From Collybia mongolica (Eukaryota; Basidiomycota; Agaricomycetes; Agaricales; Clitocybaceae): a stretch of DNA of 64,000 nt. A program made the position numbers and the translations under genes. The stretch lies in NCBI GenBank assembly GCA_013420905.1, contig JAAXNY010000009.1, positions 744,001 through 808,000 on the forward strand, written 5' to 3'. Positions 11,960 to 22,709 of the stretch are shown here, piece by piece (within the stretch, counting starts at the first letter, position 1; each line of letters begins with the position of its first letter). Below the pieces are notes generated by a model. The model was not told the origin of the DNA. It did not search any database and saw nothing but the letters and a program-made list of their open reading frames with translations.

Positions 11960-11967
11960 TCTTTATA
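11960..11967 (-). promoter_or_regulatory. TATA-like element of the sulfate permease
   Basis: On the minus strand the sequence reads TATAAAG about 45 bp before the permease ATG, in an A/T-rich setting. Position and sequence fit a core promoter; no transcript data are available. Confidence 0.45.
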
Positions 11968-14334
11968 TTGTATACTTTTGATTAATTGATGTCGCCTTAT
12001 TTAACAAGTTCGTAAGGGCGTCTTGGTGGGTGGAGTGTCTGATGACAGGTAGTGAATCTAGTGAAGGCTCAGCGCCTTTTGGAAGGTTGCGAGGGCTCGC
12101 AATGGGAGCAAGCTGAATTAAGCTAGAGGAGAGTGGGGCCTTGGTACCTGCAGGGGAACCGGTGACAGACTGCTGGAATTAGCTGTTTTTGTAGTGATGC
12201 CACATCGGTTCTGCCATCCTTATCTAACAGCGGAATGACCGGATGAGCATTGTTGTAGTGATTTCGACCTAGGATGGCGCAATATTGCTGCCGCTGACTT
12301 GGAAAACGGAGTAGAAATTTGTTCACCAACGTTCGATCGGTTCATAACCTAAGTGTGTGTATACTGTGCGTCAGTGGTCACCGCATCCATCTTTGGACCT
12401 AGTCATATACCGCAGAAATCGGAAGGATCGAATGAATTGCGTCCCGAAGAATTCGTAAATTCCACGACTCGAGGTCTGCCAGCTTGAATCTCGATGATAT
12501 ATATATCTAGTATCAACGGGAATTTCCAAGGAATTTCACAACCCCGACTGAGGCCTTGGCAGAAGGGATACATTACCATGGGATCAGGATGATTTGTTCT
12601 GCTTCTTCTATGTTTCAATACTTACCAATAAGTGATGCTGACTTTCAATGGCCATGCACCATTCAATCTGATTATTGGTACAAGAGGGAAATTTTGAAAG
12701 TACTGATGACAGTGAAATTAATTTAGGCTTGAGCATGATGGGATCATATTGTATGAAACTTTGAAAGACTGTTCTTGCAAATACAAACAACACAGCGCCG
12801 CTACAATACTCGTATTCGCGATGCAGGGCGGATCCGTTGGATTTGATCGGTACTCTATGATGTTACTTGTGGTCGTTGTCGGGGTGGTCTATTTTTTATA
12901 AACGTGACACATCCTGATCGTAAAAGTTGCAATGTACCTTGACTATGGTGCTGGCCTACGGGGAAGGTGCCTTGTCCTCCAACGGGCATCACTGAACTTG
13001 TTCCTATTCCTGCCACTGAGTGACAACCGTTGAGGGTTCTCAGGTATTCAACCTGGGTTGCCGCATCACAATGTTTGATTTCGGAGAAGTATTTTTGGCA
13101 CGTCCTCCAAGCAGATCGCTTTGACACTAGGCATGTTATTCACATACTTCCAGCCGATTGTGTTCCTATTCTTTCAAGCACTGTATAAACATTCAACGTC
13201 AGGTTTCGCGTCATGAATGCCCTACAAGTCTTAAAAGGCGTCCAAGGCCATAAAACGAATTGTGGGTAGGCACGGGTCACCGATGAAGTTTCAGCAGAAG
13301 CCCAACACGAACTTCGTGTAAGATGGTGTGCAACGCGTAGCGACGTTGGTTATGAATGGCGAATATCATTGGTGAGAAGCATCGACGAGGCATCCTTCGA
13401 CTAATCAAGGCCAGCCAATGCATGATGTGTATAGCAGTTTGGGAATGAGTCCTGGATCATGATCCAATGTTATCGCTATTGCTTGTGCCAAATTTGAAAG
13501 TTTTATTATCCTCGCGATACTCATCTAGCCCAAATGCAGAGAATTCGGACAGATCATTTCCACGGTGATTACTGCTCCCCAAGATCATCTACTAGTAGGG
13601 AGCAACACAGTGAAAACAAAATGATTATGTCGTACCTACCTTCACATAGGTGCGAGAAAAAATGGAGGACTCGCTTTGAAGAATCAGGTACGCTATGCGG
13701 CATCTATACCCAACGGCCCACGAATCAGATACCGGCATTATGTTTCTGCGGAGTGGTGAGAATTGGCTTCTTTTTGTTGGTTTCTTCTTTCTGTATATCA
13801 TTGTACTCAGTCCTGTCGTAGACTCTTGGAAGTGGCGGAGTAAGTAGGTGACTTGGAAACATGCCCACGACACACAACCGAGTGTAGAACGTTTACGACC
13901 TGTGACGGCAGGCTGTAGGTACCTCCAGGGTCTGCCACGAGACATTTTCGAAGCCTCAATAAACATCGATGATTGACGGATCAGAGCTGACATTGAAGCA
14001 TTGACTGGGGGACAAGCATTGGGGCAGAATTCCTAGTCGTGCCCCTGGAAGGGCGGCGGAACCCAAGCACCAAAGGTGGTGAAGTAGGATGTTGAGGCCA
14101 CAAAATAGCCTGCGCGTAGTATGTGTAGGGACTGAGTTCGAGTACATGAAGTAATGGGGAGAATCAGGAGTGCGTTGGGAACAAAGATTAGACGCGTCGA
14201 AAAATCTCGAATAGGCAATGTTGATGCTGTGTGGTTTGCCACGAGACACAACAACCACCAAAACATTTTTTATCTTCTCTCCGAGCGCAGCGCGCCTGTA
14301 TCACGACAAAACCACTCATCTTTAGTACGATTTA
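11968..14334. other. 2.4-kb gene-poor stretch, no gene recognised
   Basis: Several short frames occur on the minus strand (12123-12329, 12403-12618, 12608-12793, 12855-13127, 13625-13993, 13956-14261) and one on the plus strand (13534-13821). Some minus-strand frames can be joined by plausible splice sites (for example a donor GTACATTGC near 12936), but the joined products show no domain that I recognise. A short multi-exon lineage-specific gene or a decayed gene remains possible. The last ~100 bp should hold the STRAP promoter. Confidence 0.4.
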
Positions 14335-15531
14335 ATGTCAGCGCACCCCAAAGCTACCCCTCTCGTGGCACCAGGCCACACCAGACCCGTTACCCACCTT
14401 TCATTCTCCCAAATTCAGGACGATGGCACGTTCTTACTGGTCTCTAGTTGTAAGGACGGAAACCCGATGCTAAGAGAGTGGACGGGGGATTGGATTGGGA
14501 CGTTCCTTGGACACAAGGGCGCTGTTTGGAGCACCAAACTTTCTCCAGACTCCTCCAGAGCGGCTACTGGGAGCGCAGACTTTACAGCGTGAGCCATTTC
14601 TATTAACTTAAATACATCGATTATTCTGATTCTCGGATAATTAAATTAGAAAAATTTGGGACACTTATTCAGGCCATTCGTTACATTCCTTCCCACATAA
14701 TCACATTGTTCGCAGCGTCGCCTTATCGCCAACGTCATCTCACCTTCTTACGGGAGGACAAGAAAAGAAAGTGAGGATATTCGATCTTAACCGTCCTGAT
14801 GCAGAGCCGCATTTCCTCTGTGACTCTGGAGTCTTGTCCCATGATGGCATGGTGAAGAGTGTGGTCTGGATTGGGGATCACACTGGGGTGTCAGCAGGTG
14901 AGGATGGTAAAATCAAGTGAGTCTCGTCTATCATGCATACGCACTCTTTTCTGATCCCCGAACTAGGTGGTGGGATCTACGGACAAGAAAGCTCACGACT
15001 GAGCTTACTTTTGCGCATCCCATCACGTCTATGGAATGGTCACCGCAAACCCAACGTCTGGTCGTAACTTCTGGTACAACTGTGGCATTTATTCCAGGGC
15101 TAGGCGGGTCACAAACACACAGCCTGAATCTTCCTTATACTCCATCTTCGGCATCGATTCATCCCATCCTCCAAGACCGATTTGTAACCGGGAATTCAGG
15201 CGATGAGTGGGTGAGAGTACATGGGATGGATGGTGAGGAACGGGAAGTTTTGAAAGGTCATCACGGTCCCGTGCATTGTGTGGAATTCAGCCCAGATGGG
15301 GAGATGTATGCTAGTGGGAGTGGTACGTAACACACTTTTCTTTTATAAAAGATCTCTCATCAATCTCTCATTGATCCTTGTCGGTGTTTCGCTGCAGAGG
15401 ATGGTAGGCAGCCTCGTTCTTGATATCACAGTACATCTCTCATCTTCTTTGCAGGAACTATACGGTTGTGGCAAACCACACCCGGTAAGACTTACGGGCT
15501 ATGGCAGGGGCAGAACCCCAATGGCAATTAG
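14335..15531 (+). CDS. STRAP: STRAP/Unrip-like WD40 repeat protein
   Basis: Five exons (14335-14588, 14650-14916, 14967-15322, 15398-15403, 15455-15531) give 319 residues. WD40 blades run through the whole length: [89 protein letters not shown] and [20 protein letters not shown]. The order and wording, notably [21 protein letters not shown] and the KTYGLW ending, match serine-threonine kinase receptor-associated protein, which in animals belongs to the SMN complex and TGF-beta signalling. In fungi the role is less clear, probably RNP assembly or mRNA handling. Exon 4 is only 6 nt (AGGATG) and is needed to restore the SGSEDGT motif of the last blade. Confidence 0.9.
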
Positions 15532-15778
15532 TACGCATTAATATTTACATGTATAGTTGGAAGGTTCACGCCTGGCGTATTTTTCGTTGATCGACCATGC
15601 TTTAGTGCGACATATTGTAATCACATTTGGCTATATTTCTCAATCGCAATTTGACTGCTTCTAACAATATGGATGGCTGGTGCGGTTGTTGACATGTATT
15701 AGGACTGGAGCGCATAGGTTTCATTGCATCATCGCACTTCCGCGTTCCGAAGAAATATGATCTTGGACCAAAACCAAT

Positions 15779-16691
15779 ATGCCAGAACCCCACCACCGTA
15801 CGACCTCCAGCGATTCAAATTCATCATACCCACCTCCTTCTCCTCCTTCCATCACATACCACTCCTCTATTCTGCCTCGTTCTGTACCCACGCCGGCCTT
15901 AGTGGAATCAGTCGCTGGTGCATCTCATTACTCCGGAATACGCATAGAACCCGAAACTCAGCTAAAGCAACGGAGGAGCAGCCATGGAGAGCGCGAAATG
16001 CATTCAGAACTCAAGGCCGATCATCTTCGTGTCCTAGCTGATCTCAAGGAGCTGTATTGTTGTCGGCCAACATTAGAGATCTTCGACAGAACATGGAACA
16101 AAGACGCAACGTTCGAGGTGCAGTGGAGCCACCTCACGTCACTCCCTTTCACCTTATATATAATGCTCCTCTAGGATCCTCTTTCGAAATGCAAAGGCTT
16201 TGGCCAGTATGCGGCTCAGGCAAGTGCTGTGAAACGTTACGTACAAAACCGTGACTAATCCGTGCAACATGTAGTGGTTCGCGATGGTATGCGCAGCATG
16301 GTGGTCATCTTCGATCATATGCTGACTGTATTTTTCGGTAGCCGAAGCTGTTCTCCCATTCAGAAACGACTTCGTTCCGTGTGATGTCTTCGACGCATAT
16401 CCCAAATCGCCTCGTGTTTTCACAAACGCAAACATATACGACTCGGTTATTCAAGCGACAGAAGGTGGATTTCTCGTTGTGCTTCGGCAATCCCAATATT
16501 GATCTCACTTTGGACAGGCCATCGAGTCTATTATCATTGTGGACATGGACGAGGATGAGAAGATCATCAGGCTTGTGGATCAATGGGGTGGAAGTGACTT
16601 ACCAACCTGGTTTGGCGCTCATTTCCTACGTGTTTTAAACGCTAAGGTTACGCCTTGGTTGGTATCTGTTCCGAAACGTACGACATCGTGA
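15779..16691 (+). CDS. NTF2/SnoaL-like fold protein, function unknown
   Basis: The spliced product has a Ser/Pro-rich N-terminus (about 55 residues), then HSELKADHLRVLADLKELYC, EIFDRTWNKDATFE, DPLSKCKGFGQYAAQ, WFAM, PKLFSHSETTSFRVM, a strand-rich part (NRLVFSQTQTYTTRLFKRQK, IESIIIVDMDEDEKIIRLVD), and QWGGSDLPTWFGAHFLRVLN before the stop at 16691. The helix-plus-curved-sheet pattern with DP..K..G and a late QWGG segment resembles the NTF2-like/SnoaL-like proteins found widely in fungi. No catalytic residues can be assigned. The third intron (16220-16274) begins with GC instead of GT. ATG 15779 is the first in-frame start, but the poorly conserved N-terminus leaves it open. Confidence 0.65.
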
Positions 16692-17042
16692 ACAACTATT
16701 GATGACCGGGGGACTGACCTACTTGAATTGCTATCTGTAAGAATCTTGTACAGTATGTGCCCTCTGTCCATTATATACTGTTGTCTAATACTTAGTAGCT
16801 CTTGTATAATTTTCACACCTTGTCTTACAATGGCCAATAATATACCATCGTTTATCTTTCTCATGCCGTACATCTATCCAGAAGTAGAACAGGCCTCCCA
16901 GAGGACAAACATCACCGAAGAGCAGGAGGGTCATCTGATAAGAGGGTCATTTAAGAGCCCTGCATTACAGACATATAGAAGACAGCGCGAGACAAACTAT
17001 CCAGGCCTTTACATTTCCCCCCTCCCATACGCTGTTGTTCTC
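16692..17042. other. Intergenic, promoter region of the first SDR gene
   Basis: No coding signal of its own. The frame of the downstream SDR stays open for some distance upstream of ATG 17043, but that part lacks presequence character. Confidence 0.4.
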
Positions 17043-18286
17043 ATGTTGCGCTTCAATAGTTTTCGGCGAAGTTCCCAGCTTTCACCCGCAATTCGAATGT
17101 TGTCGAATAAATGGGCAGGACAACGTCCCGTCGCTCGCTCCTTTTCCCTAAGCCGCATGGTGTGTGATCAAGAGAAATCATTACCACCAACCAAATCTGC
17201 TTCAGCCTTAGCACCAATAGGAGTTACCGCTGCGAATCTAGCGGCCGCCGACCCCAGCATTGTCCCGCGTTCAAAGATATTTGAAGAGTTCTCTCTGAAG
17301 GGCCGCGTCGGCATTGTGTCGGGAGGCCAGAGAGGTCTGGGGCTTGAAATGGCAATGGCTCTGTGCGAAGCAGGCGCAACCATATATTGCTTCGACCTGC
17401 CATCAGAGCCCCCCAAGGAATGGCTGAACGCCCAAGATTATATTAAACGAATAGAAAACGGGTCGCGGCTGGAATATGTGTGTGGTAATGTTACTGACCA
17501 GAAAGGGATGTGGGCCAAGGTGGAGGAAATAGGGGATCACGAGAACAGGATGGACATATGCATTGCAGCTGCTGGAGTGTTTAAGCCGGGTATAGATTGT
17601 CTGGATTATCCTGAAGAGCAGTTCAAGGAGGTGTGAGCGACATTCCCTTTGTAAGCTATGTATGTTCAAGATTCGGATGAATAGGTTCATAACATCAATG
17701 TGAACGGGGCTCTTAACACGGCTCAGGCTGCTGGTCGACAGATGGTCCGCTTTGGAAATCGGGGAAGTATTATCTTGATAGCATCTATTTCTGGGCACTT
17801 AACCAACAAGGTGAGAGTTGCAGTAATAACACAAGTCGCTCATTAAAAAATCGCTGTGAAGGGCCCCGAGCCTATCATGTCATACAACACTAGCAAGTCT
17901 GCAGTTTTGCAGATGGGTCGGAATTTAGCGTGCGAGCTGGGAGCGAAGAACATTCGTGTCAACACCATCTCTCCTGGGTTTATCAGTACTCCGTGCGTAT
18001 TTTTGTGGTTGAGGTGAATAGCAAAGTTAACCTAATGCACACCGTTTGAAGGATGACCGCCACTTACACCACAATGATTCCCGGACTCGTGGACAAATGG
18101 TCCGCTGTGAGTCCTTTAGGGAGAATCGGGAGGGCCGACGAACTTCGAGGTATCGCTACGTGGTTGGCAAGTGATGCGTCGAGTTTTTGCAGTGGGACCG
18201 AGTGAGTGCCGACTTGAGCCTTTTCTCCAGGATGTTGCTCAACATGAGGCAGTATTTTCATTGATGGTGGCGTTCATGCATGGTGA
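17043..18286 (+). CDS. Short-chain dehydrogenase/reductase with N-terminal presequence, copy 1
   Basis: Five exons (17043-17630, 17685-17810, 17862-17992, 18052-18201, 18253-18286) give 342 residues. After a basic presequence (MLRFNSFRRSSQLSP) the Rossmann fold begins with VGIVSGGQRGLGLEMAMALC, the nucleotide-binding glycine motif. ATIYCFDLP carries an Asp at the end of strand 2, which usually favours NAD(H). Catalytic residues are visible in IASISGH (Ser) and SYNTSKSAVLQM (Tyr, Lys). GFISTPMTATYT and FIDGGVHAW close the protein. The family includes mannitol and sorbose dehydrogenases of fungi, but the substrate cannot be read from sequence. The presequence suggests mitochondria. The gene is tandem with a close paralogue that has identical intron positions. 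Confidence 0.85.
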
Positions 18287-18746
18287 AGGGTGAACAGGCT
18301 ACCCAACTTTCCAGAGTGGGGGTTGAACGTTGAACGTTGAGGTTCGACCACTAGAGAGGTATCCTCTTTACGTAAACACACACTCTCCTTGGTTGTGTAT
18401 GTTTTTTTATTATCTCTGAACCTGTATGTACATCCCCTGTTTCAACTCTCAGATATCGGGCCTCAGCAATAAATTCAACAAAATACCCATCCACCACTTT
18501 TAGTTATTAAACACACCTTTCGCCGACACGATTTTCATGAGTCTCTATGATGGATTAGGACGAAGCCGCGTCCTGAGTATGGGAGGTTCATATTCACCCG
18601 GACCAATTACAAGAGTATTCACAGGAAAGGGTTCTTTCGTTGACTTGGAAGGTCAGCTGAGATCATTCAGGATCGAGTTGACGTAGATAGTCACATAAAA
18701 GGCAACCTAGATACAGGCCTCTCGCTAAACAACCCACTTCCCATTC
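18287..18746. other. Intergenic between the two SDR paralogues
   Basis: Holds the 3' end of copy 1 and the promoter of copy 2. A short direct repeat GTTGAACGTTGAACGTTGA occurs near 18323. CACATAAAAGGC at about 18692-18703, roughly 45 bp before ATG 18747, is a TATA-like element. Confidence 0.45.
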
Positions 18747-19968
18747 ATGTTCAGCCCACAGATCATTAGAAACCTCACGCGCGCCTCCCGGCAGAGGATT
18801 GGTTTGACCTTTCCTCGGACTGCCACCAGGGCGTTCTCTGCCCGAAGTATAGTCTATAACCAGGGAAAACCTCCGGTCCAGTCGACATCTCCTTTGGCAC
18901 CCATAGGTGTTAATGCAGCCCTTCAAGCATCAATTGATCCTACGTTCACTCCCAAGTCAAAAGTGTTTGATGAGTTCTCCCTCAAGGACCGCGTTGGAAT
19001 TGTATCTGGTGCAAACCGGGGGCTTGGTCTAGAGATGGCTATGGTTTTGTGCGAAGCAGGTGCACGAGCCATCTACTGTTTCGACCTACCCGCTGAACCA
19101 TCCGACGAATGGAAGAAGACTAGTGACTATGTGCGGAAGATGGGCAATGGCTCGCGACTGGAGTATGTCAGTGCCAATGTGACAGATCAGAAAAGCATGT
19201 GGGCGAAGGTTAAAGAGATTGGCGATAGGGAACAAAGGATGGATGTGTGTGTTGCGGCCGCGGGGATCCTGAAGAGCCACACGGATTGTCTACAATATCC
19301 CGCCGAGCAGTTTCAGGAGGTTGATTTGTCTCTTTCATTGGGTTCTAGTTACTGATATCCTGTTTCAAGGTAATGGCTGTCAACACAAATGGGGTACTAT
19401 ATACTGCACAAGCTGCTGGTCAGCAGATGCTCCGATTTGGAAAAGCTGGCAGTATTATTATGATCGCCTCTATGTCTGGAAGTATCACGAATAAGGTAAA
19501 GTGAAAATGACCAGTGCTGCCCCATCATATTGAAGGCTTGTTACAGGATCACGCGTGGGTATCATATAATACGAGCAAATCGGCGGTCCTCCAAATGGCA
19601 AGAAGCATGGCATGTGAGCTGGCCCCCAAGAACATCCGAGTCAACTCACTTTCACCCGGACACATTTATACCAGGTATGTAGTTCTCGAACCCAGTTTCA
19701 ACGTTTTGCAACACCTGAGCTATGGGAAGCATGACTGCAGCTTACCTTGATACACAACCTCATCTTCTGGATAAATGGTCCAACTTGAACCCAATGGGTC
19801 GGATCGGACGGCCAGACGAGCTCCGCGGTGTTGTTACTTGGTTGGCGAGTGATGCGTCGAGCTTTTGCACTGGAAGCGAGTACGTATACTTAGCTGCTGA
19901 CGGAATGAGCACACTAACCTCAATTCTTTGATAGCATCATTGTTAGCGGAGGACATCATTCGTGGTGA
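18747..19968 (+). CDS. Short-chain dehydrogenase/reductase with N-terminal presequence, copy 2
   Basis: Five exons (18747-19319, 19370-19495, 19547-19674, 19730-19879, 19935-19968) give 336 residues. Exons 2, 4 and 5 are the same length as those of copy 1, showing tandem duplication. The presequence is basic and Arg-rich (RNLTRASRQRIGLTFPRTAT). Key motifs: VGIVSGANRGLGLEMAMVLC (cofactor binding), AIYCFDLPAEP (Asp, NAD preference likely), VCVAAAGIL, IASMSGS (Ser) and SYNTSKSAVLQMARSMACEL (Tyr/Lys). Between the paralogues the core is highly similar but the presequences are diverged, so the copies may differ in location or import efficiency rather than chemistry. Substrate unknown. Confidence 0.85.
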
Positions 19969-20108
19969 AACTACCCAAATATCAACGAGCATGTAAAACC
20001 ACCCCACCAATTTATAGTTGGATGTATACCTGCAGAACTAATCCAGAGAATACAAAACACGACATACTGAAAGCAAAGCGATAGACTTATCTCAGTCAAA
20101 GAAAAAGA

Positions 20109-21877
20109 TCACCGAATACTTAAAATCCCTTCCCTGGTGGAGTTGATTCTCCCTCCCCCGACCTCATCTACACTTGAGACTTTCTTCTTCTTTGCCTTTT
20201 CCTCACTTCCCCCGTCCCAAATCCGCCAGAATTTGAGGTTCTCGTCACCAGCACCAGTACATATAACATCACCAGCAGGACCAACACAACTGAAGAGTAC
20301 TCGAGAGTCGTGAGCATCACGAATCTCTGCAACACGTTCCATACTTGGATATGCATGTACCATGATCGAATTGGTAGGATAACCATGTGTAGAGAGAATC
20401 TCTTTCTTAGCAGGTGCCCAAAGCAGCGAGGTGATTTGTGATGGTGTCTTGAGTGAGTGTAGCCGAGCACCGGTCGTGCTGTTCCAAATATTAATAGTGG
20501 CATCATTAGTTCCTCCACCAGAGGCAAGCAAAGAAGGCTGCCAGGGGCACCACGCGATGGCCTATACAGGAGTCGGTAAATCTCTAAGTAGTGAATAAGT
20601 CAAGCTTACCTTGACAGCTGCCGTATGATTCCGTTTCGTCCACTTCGCACTTCCCCTCGCTCCTTCGCCAACGTCGCCTAATCTCCCGTCCCATATGTTC
20701 ACGACATTGTCGTTGCCACCACTCGCCAGAAGTTCACCGTCCGCCCTCCATTTCAAACCACAGACCTCTCCCGTATGTCCAAGCAATTCCATGACCTTGT
20801 GTCTTGGGATGCGAACGTCATGATGCCAGATACTACCATCTCCACATCCTGAGGTTAGGATGTGCTGATGCCATGATAATGTTGCAACTTGGCCCTGATG
20901 ACCACTCATCGTTCGCAACTTCTGACCACTCTCAACATCCCAAAGCTCTACATCGCCATTCCCGATGCCGATACCAAGGAACATACCATCATTCGAGAAG
21001 TCCACACTTGAGACGTACGTGCCTTCAGGAGCCTCACCCATCTGCACGACCGTTCCTGTGTCAGCTTTCCATATGTAGGTGGAGGCCTCGAGAGCGACAG
21101 CTACTGCATTCTGACAAGACCAGCTGATGAGATTTAGATAAAAGTCATCGACCATTCCGGGTGCGTCGAGCACACGTTCAGGTTGGGTGGGAATCTTTCG
21201 AGATTTATTTGTTGTTGCTCCAGTAGAGCTTGGAAGGGCGCCTGGACGGGAGGCATATAGCGGCCGAGCGAACTCGCGATGTTGTGCGAGAGCGGTATCG
21301 GACGACGATGAGGCTGAAGGGGGCTGTTCGTGATATCCCAGAATACGACGATTGAGAGGCACCCCGGTGGCTGCTGCAAGCCTCGCCGTGTGGCCTGGAG
21401 AAGCAGATTTTGGATTGAGATGCATCTGTTCCAGTGTGGCAGCGACGTCGAGGTCTGAATCCCTATTGGTGATAAAGCGATCTCGTTGATTTAATCCAGT
21501 GCGATTCTGTGCGAAAGGGATCATAAGTATTGTAATACTTAAAAATCTAATAGACTAACTGTGGCTGGCGTGGACCTGGACCGCTTGACTTCGGATTTTG
21601 GTGGAGGGACATAATCCCGCGTTACGACATCGAGCCTGCTTTCAACGCCACCTTTACGAATAACACCACTGCTCGCCTGGCGTTGCAGAGAATCGGAGAC
21701 TGGTATTCCTCCAGATGTTGTCCGTTTAATGGGTGAGGAAGGGCGGGAAACCACAAAAGGATTTGTGGACGCGAGCGATATATTGTTGAGGCCAGAGACG
21801 AGAGACGGCGTTAGGGGAGTCTTCGCTTCAGACCGTGTACGGTGGCGACGTGATGGAGTTTTTGGTTGACTGAACAT
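20109..21877 (-). CDS. CDC20: CDC20/Fizzy-type APC/C activator, WD40 protein
   Basis: Minus strand, ATG at 21877 and stop at 20109, with introns near 21539-21507 and 20612-20563. The N-terminal ~190 residues are basic and disordered and carry a C-box-like motif DRFITNRDSDLDVA, then NRRILGYHEQPPS, which matches the Mad2-interaction region. The propeller starts at RVLDAPGMVDDFYLNLISWS and shows VSSVDFSNDGMFLGIGIGNG, MSGHQGQVATLSWHQHILTS, LGHTGEVCGLKWRADGELLA, ASGGNDNVVNIWDGR and AIAWCPWQPSLLASGGG, all Cdc20-specific wording. The protein ends in an Ile-Arg dipeptide (GILSIR), the IR tail that docks on APC/C. Function: recognises degrons and activates the anaphase-promoting complex at metaphase-anaphase. 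The C-box has Thr where the consensus has Pro. Confidence 0.92.
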
Positions 21878-22709
21878 TGTCAACTTGAATCAAGGATACA
21901 AGACCTGAAGAATTAGAGCACTGAACAAGTGCCAGTGAGGAACCCAAACCACGCCGATGTCACGAGGCAATTTGAACTTGACGCGGAGGTCACGTGGGCG
22001 TGCACCTCGTTCAAGCACAATGAATGTGAAGCTCAATGAAGGATGGAAAGGTTACAAGTCTTGGAATAACAAGTTCGGGCACTGGAGACTTCCTGGATGA
22101 AATGTCGATTTTAGGTTTCATTGAAACAAATTCATCCTTTCCTCCGACAGCAGTCAACTAATTGATTTGTATACGACCTAAGTAACCAAAAAAAGTACAG
22201 TACACTAATAGCCCCTGGTACACAAGCATAAGAAACAAAAGGAAGGAAGGTATATTTTGAGATATGCAATGGATGCAAGGGTATGGACATTTGTCAACAA
22301 TCAAGAAAGGAAGCTGAAAAATATAAAAGGAGAATAGTATTTGCGTAGAGTCCAGATAATGTGGGCCACTCCCAACTCAGCGCAGCATGCCGTGGTCAAC
22401 CACGAGGTGTATCGCGTGGCCCTAACGCGTAATGGTGTGATAGTAACCACACACCAGGCACGTAGGCATCCGGGCTGAATGGCGGGAGTACACAGGTCCG
22501 TGACGAGCGAGTACGCAACAGACAGACAACACAAGGGAGGGTATCTGCGCCCTTTCCACCAATGCTTTACTTAGGTTGTGATTTACCTCACCAGAATCCA
22601 AGCAAAACACGGTGTCCGAGATACTCTCCTCGGGCAGACATAATACGCTTGTATCCAACCAGAGCAGGGGGGATGGCAGAGAGAACGTCCGCGATCCCGC
22701 CGACTACAT
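21878..22709. other. Intergenic between CDC20 and the SMG6-like gene
   Basis: Short minus-strand frames here (22301-22534, 22422-22658) lie after the SMG6-like stop codon and show no domain. The sequence near 21878-22100 should hold the CDC20 promoter. Confidence 0.45.
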
